A stretch of 46,329 nt of DNA from JAIBCM01 sp041395165 (GTDB lineage Bacteria > Verrucomicrobiota > Verrucomicrobiia > JADLBR01 > JAIBCM01), in NCBI GenBank assembly GCA_041395165.1, contig JAWLBA010000012.1:1-46329 (forward strand), given 5' to 3'. This document shows positions 28,010 to 36,654 of the stretch, in pieces. The notes below the pieces were generated by a model. That model searched no databases, had not been told where the DNA came from, and saw only the letters and a program-made list of their open reading frames with translations. How positions within the stretch are numbered: the stretch's first letter is position 1; every line of letters starts with the position of its first letter. Both the position numbers and the translations under genes were made by a program.

Positions 28010-28186
28010 ATGTATAAAAAGTCTCTGCCGCGCTTGCTAGAAACACATCTGCGTCTTTGGCAAGAAAAACAAGTGATTGACGAAGCCTTATCCAATCGTC
28101 TTCGTGAAGTGAGTGAAGAAGTTATCCAACGAAAACACAGCAACATTGTTTTGCGTGCTTTTTGGATTAGCCGATTGACGTGTTGA
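28010..28186 (+). CDS. Short ORF fused into the thiH remnant, doubtful gene
   Basis: A 58-codon frame (MYKKSLPRLLETHLRLWQEK...) with a charged amphipathic helix up to about residue 45. Its last codons (RAFWISRLTC) are the out-of-frame start of the thiH-like copy at 28153. The first 45 residues do not resemble ThiH, so this looks like the 5' end of a gene cut by the rearrangement that brought in the thiH fragment. The surrounding stretch 27726-28556 holds no intact gene. Confidence 0.35.
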   Translation: MYKKSLPRLLETHLRLWQEKQVIDEALSNRLREVSEEVIQRKHSNIVLRAFWISRLTC

Positions 28187-28450
28187 GGCGCTGGCTTTAG
28201 CCGCGCATGTGGATTATTGGTTAAAACATTGTTGGAAAGCCTTTTTAACGGTTTCTCTACTACGACTTCGAGCTGCAGCGGGCGAGTCTGCATTTTTAAC
28301 GCGATTGGATGATCGCGATTTAACCCAACTCATTTGTGTGTTGTGCTTAACTTTTCCGCAAATTGGATTGGTGCTTTCCACGTGCGAACTGCAACGCTTG
28401 CGAGAAATGGGTTATGATCCGGTATGGAAAATTGGGACTAGAGATTGCGC
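28153..28450 (+). pseudogene. Truncated duplicate of thiH with internal deletion
   Basis: This stretch aligns with thiH bases 26534-26783 and then, without a gap, with about 26996-27043. The join falls in a short repeat (GCAACGTTTGC, starting at 26772 and 26985 in thiH), so 213 bases (71 codons) have been lost in frame. In translation LQRLREMGYDPVWK fuses two distant ThiH segments. The N-terminal half with the Fe-S cysteines is missing, so it cannot act as ThiH. Many scattered differences from the parent show that the duplication is not recent. Confidence 0.88.
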
Positions 28451-28556
28451 TCATGATCAACCGAGAGCTAAGTAAAGTTTGACAAAATTTGTTTATAAGG
28501 TTTATTGAAATTTTAATCACTTAAACTTAAATAGAAAAAATAAGAAAATATTTATT

Positions 28557-29462
28557 ATGGGCTTGGGAACTAGAATTGTGCGTGGTATTAGATGGTTGGT
28601 AGGTCGATCGGATGAGGCAGCTGAGACTGCTCGAGAGGCGGAAAGATTAGCTGATATGGCTAAAGCGGCTGATAAGGCAGCGGATGTTGCAACAGTTCGA
28701 AGAGCGGCTGCTATAGCAAGTAAAATGCCTAGGCTTGAAAAAGCCCGTCAGGTCGCTGATGAGGCGGGTAGACAAGCGCTTGGCAAATTTGTGCGTTATA
28801 TTAATGATGCTAGAATAAGAAGCAGTAATGCTCTTTTGAATTTTAATAACGAGAAAGTCATAGCAGAAATTACAGAGGCAGTGGAAACAGCAGCAAAGGC
28901 TCGTGGTGCTACTCCAGCAGAGATTGTCGAGGCTGGGAGTGTGGCGCACGAAACGGCTACTGAAGCTTTGCGAAGGGCTTCCAATATTGCTCGAGAAAGA
29001 GTGTCCCGTGGTAGTACGCTTCCGCCGTCAGAAGTAGTTTTAGCTCAGCAAGGAAAAATTCTTAAGGAGTCGAGTAATCAGGCAGTTGCAAGCCTTGAAA
29101 GATCGATTGATAGTGAAATTGCTGCAGTTGGCGTAGCAGTTGCTGTTCCCGCTGTAAATAATCAAGAAAAGGGTGTGACAACAAGCGATGTTGTTTGGGG
29201 GGCAATAGATGGTGCAGGTTATCTTGCGGATGCATTAGGAGGACCTGCTAGCTTAGCGGGTGGCCTGGCCTTAGATGCAGCTATTAATGCAGGAACGAAA
29301 CCAGAGACAATTGAAGCCTTTAAAAATGCGCAAATGCCATCACTTTCTCAGATAAAAGATGGCAGTAAAAATACTGTAAAAGCTTTTGAGGAAATTGGGA
29401 AAATGGGTGCTAAAGCTTCTGACCATAATACTTGGGGAGTTCCTTCTGTGGGTGGATTTTAA
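28557..29462 (+). CDS. Ala-rich helical protein of unknown function
   Basis: A 301-residue protein rich in Ala, Glu, Lys and Arg. Residues 1-130 are long charged helices with heptad-like runs (DEAAETAREAERLADMAKAA), likely coiled coil. Residues 190-200 (AAVGVAVAVPAV) and 220-245 (GYLADALGGPASLAGGLALD) are small-residue-rich hydrophobic segments resembling those of membrane-inserting or toxin-translocation regions. The end (HNTWGVPSVGGF) is Gly-rich. There is no signal peptide and no recognised domain. It lies in the island between thiH and thiS, on the same strand as the metzincin-like gene. Confidence 0.6.
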   Translation: MGLGTRIVRGIRWLVGRSDEAAETAREAERLADMAKAADKAADVATVRRAAAIASKMPRLEKARQVADEAGRQALGKFVRYINDARIRSSNALLNFNNEKVIAEITEAVETAAKARGATPAEIVEAGSVAHETATEALRRASNIARERVSRGSTLPPSEVVLAQQGKILKESSNQAVASLERSIDSEIAAVGVAVAVPAVNNQEKGVTTSDVVWGAIDGAGYLADALGGPASLAGGLALDAAINAGTKPETIEAFKNAQMPSLSQIKDGSKNTVKAFEEIGKMGAKASDHNTWGVPSVGGF

Positions 29463-29563
29463 TTAATCACAGTTTTAAAATAAAGTAAGCTGAGTAGTTG
29501 AGTTACTAGTTTCTTAATTTCTTTATCAATTTTCAAATTTGACTATCTTTCTATAAGTAAAAG

Positions 29564-29776
29564 ATGATAGACAAAATTAAAATTTGGATCAATGGTAACG
29601 AGAAATGGGTAACGAATGATTCAAGGATTCGAGAAGCGGTTGAGGTATTAGGTTTTCAATCAACTGCTATTTTGGTGGAATACAATGGTAAAGCGCTTTG
29701 GCCTCAAGAATGGGAAAGTGAAACCTTGAAAGAAAATGATCGGTTAGAAATTTTTCGTGTCTCTGCAGGAGGTTAA
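29564..29776 (+). CDS. thiS: Sulfur carrier protein ThiS
   Basis: A 70-residue ubiquitin-fold protein ending in the required Gly-Gly (RVSAGG). The C-terminus is adenylated and thiocarboxylated to donate sulfur to ThiG. The first strand (IKIWINGNEKWV) and NDRLEIFRVSAGG match the family. It is separated from thiGH by 2.5 kb of island DNA, so it needs its own promoter or long read-through. It lies three bases before pepF. No ThiF is in the window, so the activating enzyme must be elsewhere. Confidence 0.93.
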   Translation: MIDKIKIWINGNEKWVTNDSRIREAVEVLGFQSTAILVEYNGKALWPQEWESETLKENDRLEIFRVSAGG

Positions 29777-29779
29777 GTT

Positions 29780-31606
29780 ATGTCGCAAACAGCATTGTTA
29801 AAAGAAGAAAAGATTGAAAAAATACCATTGCGCAATGAAGTGTTAAAGAGTGATCAATGGGATTTGAGTTTTTTATATCCTGATGAAGCTGCGTGGGAAA
29901 AGGAATTGAAACGTTACGAAATGCTTTATCCAAAATTATCAGAGTTTCGTGGTAAACTTTCTCAATCATCACGAGTTTTGTTAGAGGTCTTAGAGTTTCA
30001 AAAGGAACTGGAATTATTAGAAGAGCGTTTGGGGCATTACATTCATTTGCGTGTGACAGAAGATTCCACCAATGATGTTTGTCTGCAAGCTGCGGCGCGC
30101 TTGCAAGCTTTGGAGACGCGCGTAGCAGAAGCGAGTTCCTATATCATCCCAGAAATTCAATCGATTTCCGATGAAACTTGGGAACAGTGGATGAAGGATG
30201 AGATCCTGAAAGAATGGTGGGTTGCATTGCAGAAAGTTCGTCGTTTTAAGCCGCATTCTCTCACCCCTCAAGAAGAGCGACTGTTGGCCCTTGCGAGTGA
30301 ACCATTGGAGGGGCACTCTGAAACATTTTCACAATTAACTAATGTCGACATGCGTTTTGGCATTGTGGAAGATGAACAAAAAAGAAAACGAGAATTATCG
30401 CAAAGTTCCTTTTCCTCATTTTTAGTAAATCCCAATCGTGATGTTCGTAAGCAGGCGTTTCATCAATTTTACCAGGAGTTTTCCGAGCATCAATTCACCT
30501 TAGCTTCCTTGCTAGCAAGCTCTGTAAAAGCCGATGTGTTTCATGCGCGAGCCAAGAATTATCCTTCAGCGCGAGAAGCCGCTCTATTTCAAGATGATGT
30601 TCCCGTTGCCGTTTATGATAATTTGATCGCTACGGTTCGAGCAAATTTAAAACCTTTGCACGATTATTACGAGCTACGACGCAAGCATTTGAAATTGGAT
30701 GAGATTCATCATTACGACACTTACGTGCCTTTAGTGGAGGGAATTAAAACCGATTACTCTTTTGATGAAGCAGTAGCGATGGTATTGGAAGCGTTGAAAT
30801 CTTTGGGTGAAGAATATACTTCAATATTGGAAAAAGGTTTGCGATCGGGTTGGTGCGATCGTTATGAAAATAAAAATAAACAAAGCGGCGCTTTTTCTTC
30901 CAGTTCTTATCGAAATCCGCCCTATATGCTTATGAATTATAAGCGCGACGTATTTTCGGAAATCTACACGTTAGCCCATGAAGCCGGTCATTCCATGCAC
31001 ACCTGGTTTAGTCAAAAACATCAACAGTTTCAGGATTATCATTATACGATTTTTGTGGCGGAAGTGGCCTCGACATTTAACGAAGAACTTTTAACGCGTT
31101 CTTTGTTAAATCAAACGCAAGATCCGAAAATGCGCGCTTATTTGATTAATCGTCAAATTGATGACATTCGCAGCACGCTTTATCGCCAAACGATGTTTGC
31201 GGAATTTGAAAAGCTTATTCACGCAAAACAGGAAGCAGGCGAAGCGTTGACCTTGCAAACGTTCCAAAAAATTTATCGTGAGTTGTTGGAAGTTTATTTT
31301 GGAGAAAAATTCGCTCTGGATAAAGAATTGGAACTGGAATGTTTGCGCATTCCCCATTTTTATTCGGCTTTTTATGTCTATAAATATGCTACAGGTCTTT
31401 CTGCTGCGTTAGCTCTAGCGCATCAAGTTTTGAACGAAGGTGAAGTAGCGCAACAAAAGTATTTAAATTTTCTCTGCACAGGTGGCGCTTTGATGCCATT
31501 GCCTGCATTGAAAGTAGCCGGTGTGGATATGTCACAACCCGAACCGATCGAGAAAGCGTTAAAACTTTTTGGGGATCGTGTGAAGGAGTTAGAGCAGTTA
31601 TTGTAG
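29780..31606 (+). CDS. pepF: Oligoendopeptidase F (M3 family)
   Basis: A 608-residue intact zinc oligopeptidase. The metal site is HEAGHSMHTWFS (His400, Glu401, His404), with the third ligand Glu in VAEVASTFNEELL downstream, as in M3B peptidases. The N-terminal helical region (WDLSFLYPDEAAWEKEL) is the conserved PepF opening. It degrades short peptides in the cytoplasm. Its start lies four bases after thiS, suggesting cotranscription. Its TAG stop lies inside the left arm of the inverted repeat at 31601-31664. Confidence 0.96.
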   Translation: MSQTALLKEEKIEKIPLRNEVLKSDQWDLSFLYPDEAAWEKELKRYEMLYPKLSEFRGKLSQSSRVLLEVLEFQKELELLEERLGHYIHLRVTEDSTNDVCLQAAARLQALETRVAEASSYIIPEIQSISDETWEQWMKDEILKEWWVALQKVRRFKPHSLTPQEERLLALASEPLEGHSETFSQLTNVDMRFGIVEDEQKRKRELSQSSFSSFLVNPNRDVRKQAFHQFYQEFSEHQFTLASLLASSVKADVFHARAKNYPSAREAALFQDDVPVAVYDNLIATVRANLKPLHDYYELRRKHLKLDEIHHYDTYVPLVEGIKTDYSFDEAVAMVLEALKSLGEEYTSILEKGLRSGWCDRYENKNKQSGAFSSSSYRNPPYMLMNYKRDVFSEIYTLAHEAGHSMHTWFSQKHQQFQDYHYTIFVAEVASTFNEELLTRSLLNQTQDPKMRAYLINRQIDDIRSTLYRQTMFAEFEKLIHAKQEAGEALTLQTFQKIYRELLEVYFGEKFALDKELELECLRIPHFYSAFYVYKYATGLSAALALAHQVLNEGEVAQQKYLNFLCTGGALMPLPALKVAGVDMSQPEPIEKALKLFGDRVKELEQLL

Positions 31607-31664
31607 GGTAGGCGCTCCGCCTGCCAAATTCCAAAAGCAGCAAGCGTTGCGCTTGCCCTACAAT
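31601..31664. repeat. Imperfect inverted repeat between convergent pepF and tyrS
   Basis: The left arm TTGTAGGGTAGGCGC (31601-31615) pairs with GCGCTTGCCCTACAA (31650-31664), 13 of 15 matching, with smaller nested palindromes (GGCGCTCCGCC and CAAGCGTTGCGCTTG). It looks like a REP-like mobile palindrome and could also act as a bidirectional terminator. The pepF stop codon (31604-31606) lies within it. The tyrS stop lies at 31665-31667. Confidence 0.6.
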
Positions 31665-32807
31665 TTATTTAGTTAATTTTAAATAATGACGCTTGCCGTA
31701 TTTGATGACGCCTGGTTGAGTGAGAACGGTTTTCTTCAGAAATTTTTTCTCCCTCAAAACTTACTGCGCCTTGTTGAATCATGCGACGCGCTTCGCTGCT
31801 GCTCGGTGCTAATTTTGCATTTTTTCAATAATTGCCACAGAGGTTCATTCGCGACGAGACGATAAGTGAGAATGTTTTCTGGCACCTGTTTTTCAGAAAA
31901 TTGTTTTTCCCAATTTTGGCGCGCTTAGGTGGCTGCATCGGCTGAATGGAAACGAGTGACAATTTTTTCGCCCAGCTGTTTTTTGGCTTCCATGGGATGC
32001 TCCAAAAATGCTTCCATGCTAAAAGAATCTTCAGCCATTTTTGCATAAGCTCATCGCTAATACTCATGGTTTTCCCGAACATTTCTTCCGGTGATTCTGT
32101 GACGCCAATATAGTTGTTAAGCGATTTGCTCATTTTTCTTGGCCATCGGTGCCTTCTAAAATAGGTAAGGTCATTACAACTTGAGGACACTGCTTGGTTT
32201 GTTCTTGTAAGTCGCGACCCATTAAAAGATTAAACAGTTGATCACTGCCCCCGATTTCCACATCCGATTTTACCTCAACGGAATCCCAGCCTTGTAATAA
32301 AGGGTAAGTTAATTCATGAAGTTGAATATTATGACCTTCTTCCATGCGCTGTTTGAAATCACGCCTTTGTAAAAGTTGTGCTACGGGTTTGCGAGCTAGT
32401 AAATGTATGATTTGAGATGAATTCATTGTGTCAAACCATTGGCTGTTATAAACAATTTCGGTTTTGGAGTGATCTAATATTTTAAACGCTTGTTGTTCAT
32501 AAGTTTTAGCATTTTGCGTGATAATTTCTTGAGACAATTCGGGTCGCGTTGTATTTCTGCCTGTCGGATCACCAATGCGTGCGGTAAAATCGCCAATAAT
32601 TAAGACGGCATGATGACCGAGGTCTTGAAATTGGCGTAACTTCAATAAGGAACGGTGTGTCCCAAATGAATGTCTGGCGACGTGGGATCAACGCCAAATT
32701 TAATTCGCAAGAGGACGTTTTTCCTGGAAGCTTTTTTTCAATTCTTCTTTTGAATGAATTTCTTCAATGCCACACAGAAGGCTATTTAATTGGTCGTCGA
32801 TATTCAT
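31665..32807 (-). pseudogene. tyrS: Tyrosyl-tRNA synthetase, interrupted by six frameshifts and one stop
   Basis: Joining the three frames from ATG 32807 to a TAA at 31665-31667 gives about 380 residues of a normal TyrRS, which charges tRNA-Tyr. The HLGH motif follows SPDI, the tyrosine-specificity loop is GGSDQLFNLLMGRDLQ, KMSKS is intact and a C-terminal S4 domain ends with KYGKRHYLKL. Lesions: near 32709 (extra base), near 32648 (missing), T-run 32133-32137 (missing), T-run 32038-32042 (missing), a TAA stop at 31925-31927, T-run 31820-31825 (extra), T-run 31743-31748 (extra). The residues encoded are well conserved. Because it is normally essential, error is likely unless a second copy exists. 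Confidence 0.88.
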
Positions 32808-32873
32808 AAAATTTAAGGCGGATGTTAACCATCCGCCTTACTAAAAACAATGTTAGAATTTGGTGAGCGACCT

Positions 32874-34587
32874 TTAGCCTTGGCCAGGGCGATATTCTTC
32901 GCCCAGTTTGTCAAAGGCGCTGCCCATGGTGACGAGGTCTTCGCCGGGTTTGATGCTATCAAGCGCCAAGCGTTCGGCTTCGAGTTGTTCCATGGTGTAA
33001 TTAGCTGCTTTGATGGAGAGGCCAACACGACGTTCGGTGCCATCCACTTTGATGACGCGTGCGGTGACTTCTTGACCAACTTTGAGTGCATCTTTCACTT
33101 TTTCTACGCGTTCTTCAGAGATTTGGGAAATGTGCACAAGGCCATCGATTTCATGTTGGAGCTGAACAAAAGCGCCAAAAGAAGTGATTTTGGTAACTTT
33201 TCCGGTAACCATATCGCCAATTTTGAAGAGGGTTTCGATATTTTTCCAAGGATCTTCAGACAGTTGTTTCAAGCCAAGCGAGATGCGTTGATTGACTTTA
33301 TCAATTTCTAAAACTTGGGCTTCGATTTCATCACCTTTTTTGAGCAGTTCGGAAGGATGGTTGATTTTGCGTGTCCATGACATGTCAGAGACGTGAATCA
33401 TACCATCGATGCCATCTTCTAATTCTACGAAAGCGCCATAAGCAGTGAGATTGCGAACGATGCCTTTGACGGAGCGGCCGACAGGGAATTTGAGGTGTAC
33501 TTCGTTCCAGGGATTCGGTTCGAGTTGACGAACGCCAAGCGAAATTTTTTGTTCAGCGGGGTTGATACTGATGACAACCGCTTCGACTTCTTGACCTTGT
33601 TTGAGAACATCGGAAGGTCGCGCGATCCGCTTGGTCCAGGACAGTTCAGAAACGTGAATGAGTCCTTCCACACCGTCTTCCAATTTTACGAATGCGCCAT
33701 AAGGCAGGAGGTTGGAGACTGTGCCCTGGACTTTAATTCCTACGGTGTAGCGTTCTGCCACTTTTTCCCAAGGATTTTCAGTTTTTTGTTTGAGACCGAG
33801 AGAAAGACGCTCTTTTTCTAGATCGATATCGAGAACTTTGACTTCAATTTCATCACCGATTTTGAGCAGTTCAGAAGGATGTTGAATGCGATTCCATGAC
33901 ATGTCGGTGATGTGAAGTAAGCCATCGACACCATCCAGATCGATAAAAGCGCCGAAATCAGTGATGTTTTTGACCAGACCTTTGATCAAGCTGCCTTTAG
34001 AAATGGTAGAGAAGAGTGCGGAACGCTTTTTGGATCGTTCTTCTTCAATAATTTCGCGACGGGAAATGATAGCGTTTTTGCGATCTTCATTGAGCTTAAC
34101 AATTTTAACTTGAATCGTGGTGCCCACAATTTGGTTAAGGTTTTTAGGTAAAATCACATCGATTTGTGAGCCGGGCAAAAGGCGTCGCAGCCGATATTGA
34201 CCATCAAACCGCCTTTGACGAACAGAGCGAACTTTGCCTTCGATAATGCCTGAGTCGTTATAAATTTTTACAATGCGTTCCCAATTTTGGCGTTGATCGG
34301 CTTTCTCTTTGAGAGAACGACCATACCTTCGTCATTTTCAAAGCGTTCAAGTAAACTTGAATTTCGTCGCCGATTTTAATTTTTTCCGGTTCTTCAAATT
34401 CGCTTTTCGGAATGGCGCCTTCACTTTTGTAGCCGATATCGACGAGTACTTCGCGATCTCGAATTTGGATAATGCGACCTTTAACAATCGAGCCTTCGGT
34501 AAAGAGCGCGAAGTTTTGTTTAAAGTTCTTGCATGACTGACATAAATAAAGATGGAAATGTAATTCCGGGTTTGCCGAGTTTTTCAA
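32874..34587 (-). CDS. rpsA: 30S ribosomal protein S1, several frameshifts at the 5' end
   Basis: Ribosomal protein S1 recruits mRNA to the 30S subunit. Six S1 (OB-fold) domains are visible: TEGSIVKG and IIEGKVRS start domains 1-2, and four later repeats share the GAF(I/V)xL and GL(L/I)H(I/V)S patterns (domain starts near GSLIKG, GIKVQG, GRSVKG, GDMVTG). The last 434 residues (to 32874) are one clean frame. The 5' region needs one-base corrections near 34348, 34312, 34223 and the A-run 34177-34180 to restore LPGSQID. The true start may be ATG 34543, which then also needs a shift. It would be about 557 residues, the standard length. Confidence 0.88.
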
Positions 34588-34623
34588 AAATCCGCTCGGC
34601 GCGGGCTTACTTTCATTGATTCG

Positions 34624-34641
34624 GTCTACTTCTTAGTAGAC
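34624..34641. promoter_or_regulatory. Perfect 7-bp hairpin upstream of rpsA
   Basis: GTCTACT (34624-34630), TCTT loop, AGTAGAC (34635-34641). It lies between the cyclophilin stop and the rpsA start, on the transcribed strand of both. It could be part of the rpsA leader, where S1 autoregulation often acts, or an attenuator after the cyclophilin gene. No U-tract of terminator quality follows directly on the minus strand. Confidence 0.35.
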
Positions 34642-34772
34642 ATCCTCGAATCTTTTTTCTTTAAAAAACGAGTTTTTAAGATTTGTAATTTACTCGATTT
34701 TTGTCAGAAAAACAAATGACCCTGCGGGAAAGAGAATTTTTGTCAAGGTTTAAGGTTTTGGGATAGAAAAGG

Positions 34773-35572
34773 CTATGGGTTAGCCATCGCTTCACGATAC
34801 TTCATTAAAGTAGCTCTCATTTCGATACGATTGATTGATTATCTCTTTCATCGCGAGGTGCTTGTGTAATTCGATCAACTACATTCATACCTGCTACGAC
34901 ACGACCAAAAACGGTATATTTTCCATCTAAGAACGGGGCATCGGCTAAACAAATATAAAATTGAGTGCCATCGAGCGACGTTCAGGGTTGATCTTGTCCA
35001 TTTTACGCCCTGCGCCAACTGCGCCTCGCACATGTTTGAGTTTTTCTAAAGGTAGTGTGTATAGGGTAACCGAAACCGTCATTGTTACGGTCGTTGTCTT
35101 TACTATTGATGTCACCGCCTTGAATTAAGAAACCAGGGACGACACGATGGAATGTGGTTTCGGTATAAAAGCCGGTGCGACAGTTTTTACGAAAATTTTT
35201 CGCTATGGATTGGTGCCAGGCGATCGTTGAGCTCGATGACAATTTTACCAAATTTTGTTTCCAATACGGCCACCTCGGTTTCGGATGCAGGAGGGGACCG
35301 AAAGGTTCCGATGGCAAAGTAGCTTCGGTTGGGCCCGAAGAAGCCGTGGTGTCGGTGGGAGTGGTAGGAGGCACATAGTCGCCTTCCAAAACTTCGCCGG
35401 GCCGCAAGGGATAGGGAAGATTTTCTAAACGTAGCACACCCTTACCCGCTTTAGATTGCTTAGCGACTTTTCCGCTAGAAAAAAAATTGGCGATGCAACC
35501 CGATAATACAAGGCTTGCAATGAGAGCTGTAATTAGGGTTAGACTTAAGGAGAGGAAAATATTTTTTTTCAT
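34773..35572 (-). pseudogene. Cyclophilin-type peptidyl-prolyl isomerase lipoprotein, about five frameshifts
   Basis: A lipoprotein signal (SLVLSGCIAN) precedes a Pro/Thr/Ser-rich linker (VPPTTPTDTTASSGPT) and a cyclophilin domain split over the three frames. Restored parts read ETKFGKIVIELNDRLAP, FYTETTFHRVVPGFLIQGGD and YICLADAPFLDGKYTVFGRVV, the last two containing the Phe/Arg active-site pattern, then a tail to a TAG at 34773-34775. Lesions lie near 35290, 35196-35200 (extra T), 35062, 34975 and 34832. Cyclophilins speed proline isomerisation; a lipid anchor puts it in the periplasm. The domain is otherwise well conserved, so damage is recent or artefactual. Confidence 0.82.
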
Positions 35573-35577
35573 TTTAT

Positions 35578-36459
35578 CTAAATAAAAGGCAGATTGACTA
35601 AAATAACTTCATGCGTTTCTACTGTGGCTTGGTGACCATGGTGGGCACTCTGCCAATCTACATAACCTAATGCAATGCCTTTTTCTAGTCGAGGCGAATC
35701 CATACTACTGGTGATATGGCCGATCGTTCGTCCGTTGTGTTGAATGGTTTGCTGAGGCGCTAATAATTGATTGTCCACACGATAAATTCCCATCAGCTTG
35801 CGATTAACATGCCCCACACTTTTTAATCGAGCGATAACTTCTTGACCGGTGTAACACCCTTTTTGATAACTGATCCAACGCTCTTCAAAGCCGACTTCGG
35901 GCGGAAGCGTATTTTCATGTAATTCCGCACCCCATTTGGGAAGGCCTGCCTCGATGCGAAAGGTTTCTGCTGAATCCTCATCGCAAGTGAGCAGCAGTGC
36001 CAAATCAGGCATAGATTCATAATAAAAATCAAAACCTTCAAACCCGAGACGATTATTTTGTGATTTTAAAAAAGGTGGTGGCAATTTTTCTGCTTCCTGA
36101 CCCCAGGCATGAATGAGATAAAATTTGTCGCTAACATTTTCAATCAGCGCATCATCTGCAATGAGATATTTTTCAAGTCGCGCGGGCAGAATTTCCTTCA
36201 ACGCTCCTGGGCCGTTCAGATAGAAATCTTTATTATCGGGCGTGGCTAGATAGATATTAGCAACCAATTTTCCTTTTGGGGTGACCACAGCACTGTAAAG
36301 AGAATGGTCGACCGTTAATTTTTTGAGATCATTCGTGATTTGGCCGTTGAGATATCGAAACGCATCGAACCCCGTTATTTTTAAAATAACGTGAGAAGTT
36401 AATGGCCAAACGGCGCCATGCTTAAGACATTGCCAGTAAAGATCGTAAGAAGGGGGCAT
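35578..36459 (-). CDS. ygfZ: Folate-binding YgfZ-like protein
   Basis: A 293-residue member of the GcvT/YgfZ family, which supports assembly or repair of some iron-sulfur enzymes through folate. The diagnostic Lys-Gly-Cys-Tyr-x-Gly-Gln-Glu motif appears as YQKGCYTGQEVIARLKSVGHVNRKL. The N-terminal aminomethyltransferase-like part includes GFDAFRYLNGQITNDL and VTPKGKLVANIYL. Its start is close to the 36.5 kb intergenic region, and it lies five bases upstream of the cyclophilin gene, suggesting one transcript. In this region only ygfZ and the neighbouring VWA gene are undamaged. Confidence 0.92.
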   Translation of the reverse strand: MPPSYDLYWQCLKHGAVWPLTSHVILKITGFDAFRYLNGQITNDLKKLTVDHSLYSAVVTPKGKLVANIYLATPDNKDFYLNGPGALKEILPARLEKYLIADDALIENVSDKFYLIHAWGQEAEKLPPPFLKSQNNRLGFEGFDFYYESMPDLALLLTCDEDSAETFRIEAGLPKWGAELHENTLPPEVGFEERWISYQKGCYTGQEVIARLKSVGHVNRKLMGIYRVDNQLLAPQQTIQHNGRTIGHITSSMDSPRLEKGIALGYVDWQSAHHGHQATVETHEVILVNLPFI

Positions 36460-36654
36460 GCCTCATTATTTTTCAAACGAATTTTCCGGCAAGCTTAAAA
36501 TTCTTTTTTGCCCGCGAAACACCTGCCCGCATTGCTTCGCAAAGCGCTGCAGATGGGCGCAAAAAACACAAAAATAAAATTTCGTGTCTATTCACGCTCG
36601 CCAAAGGACGAGTTTGTCCCGTGTACGGAATATTTCACTGGCCTAAAAAACTTC

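Noticed and set aside
32130..32190. Programmed frameshifting in tyrS, rpsA, aceF or rsmH
   Set aside because: Lesions fall at different sites, both additions and losses occur, and no slippery heptamer with a downstream structure recurs. Error or decay fits better.
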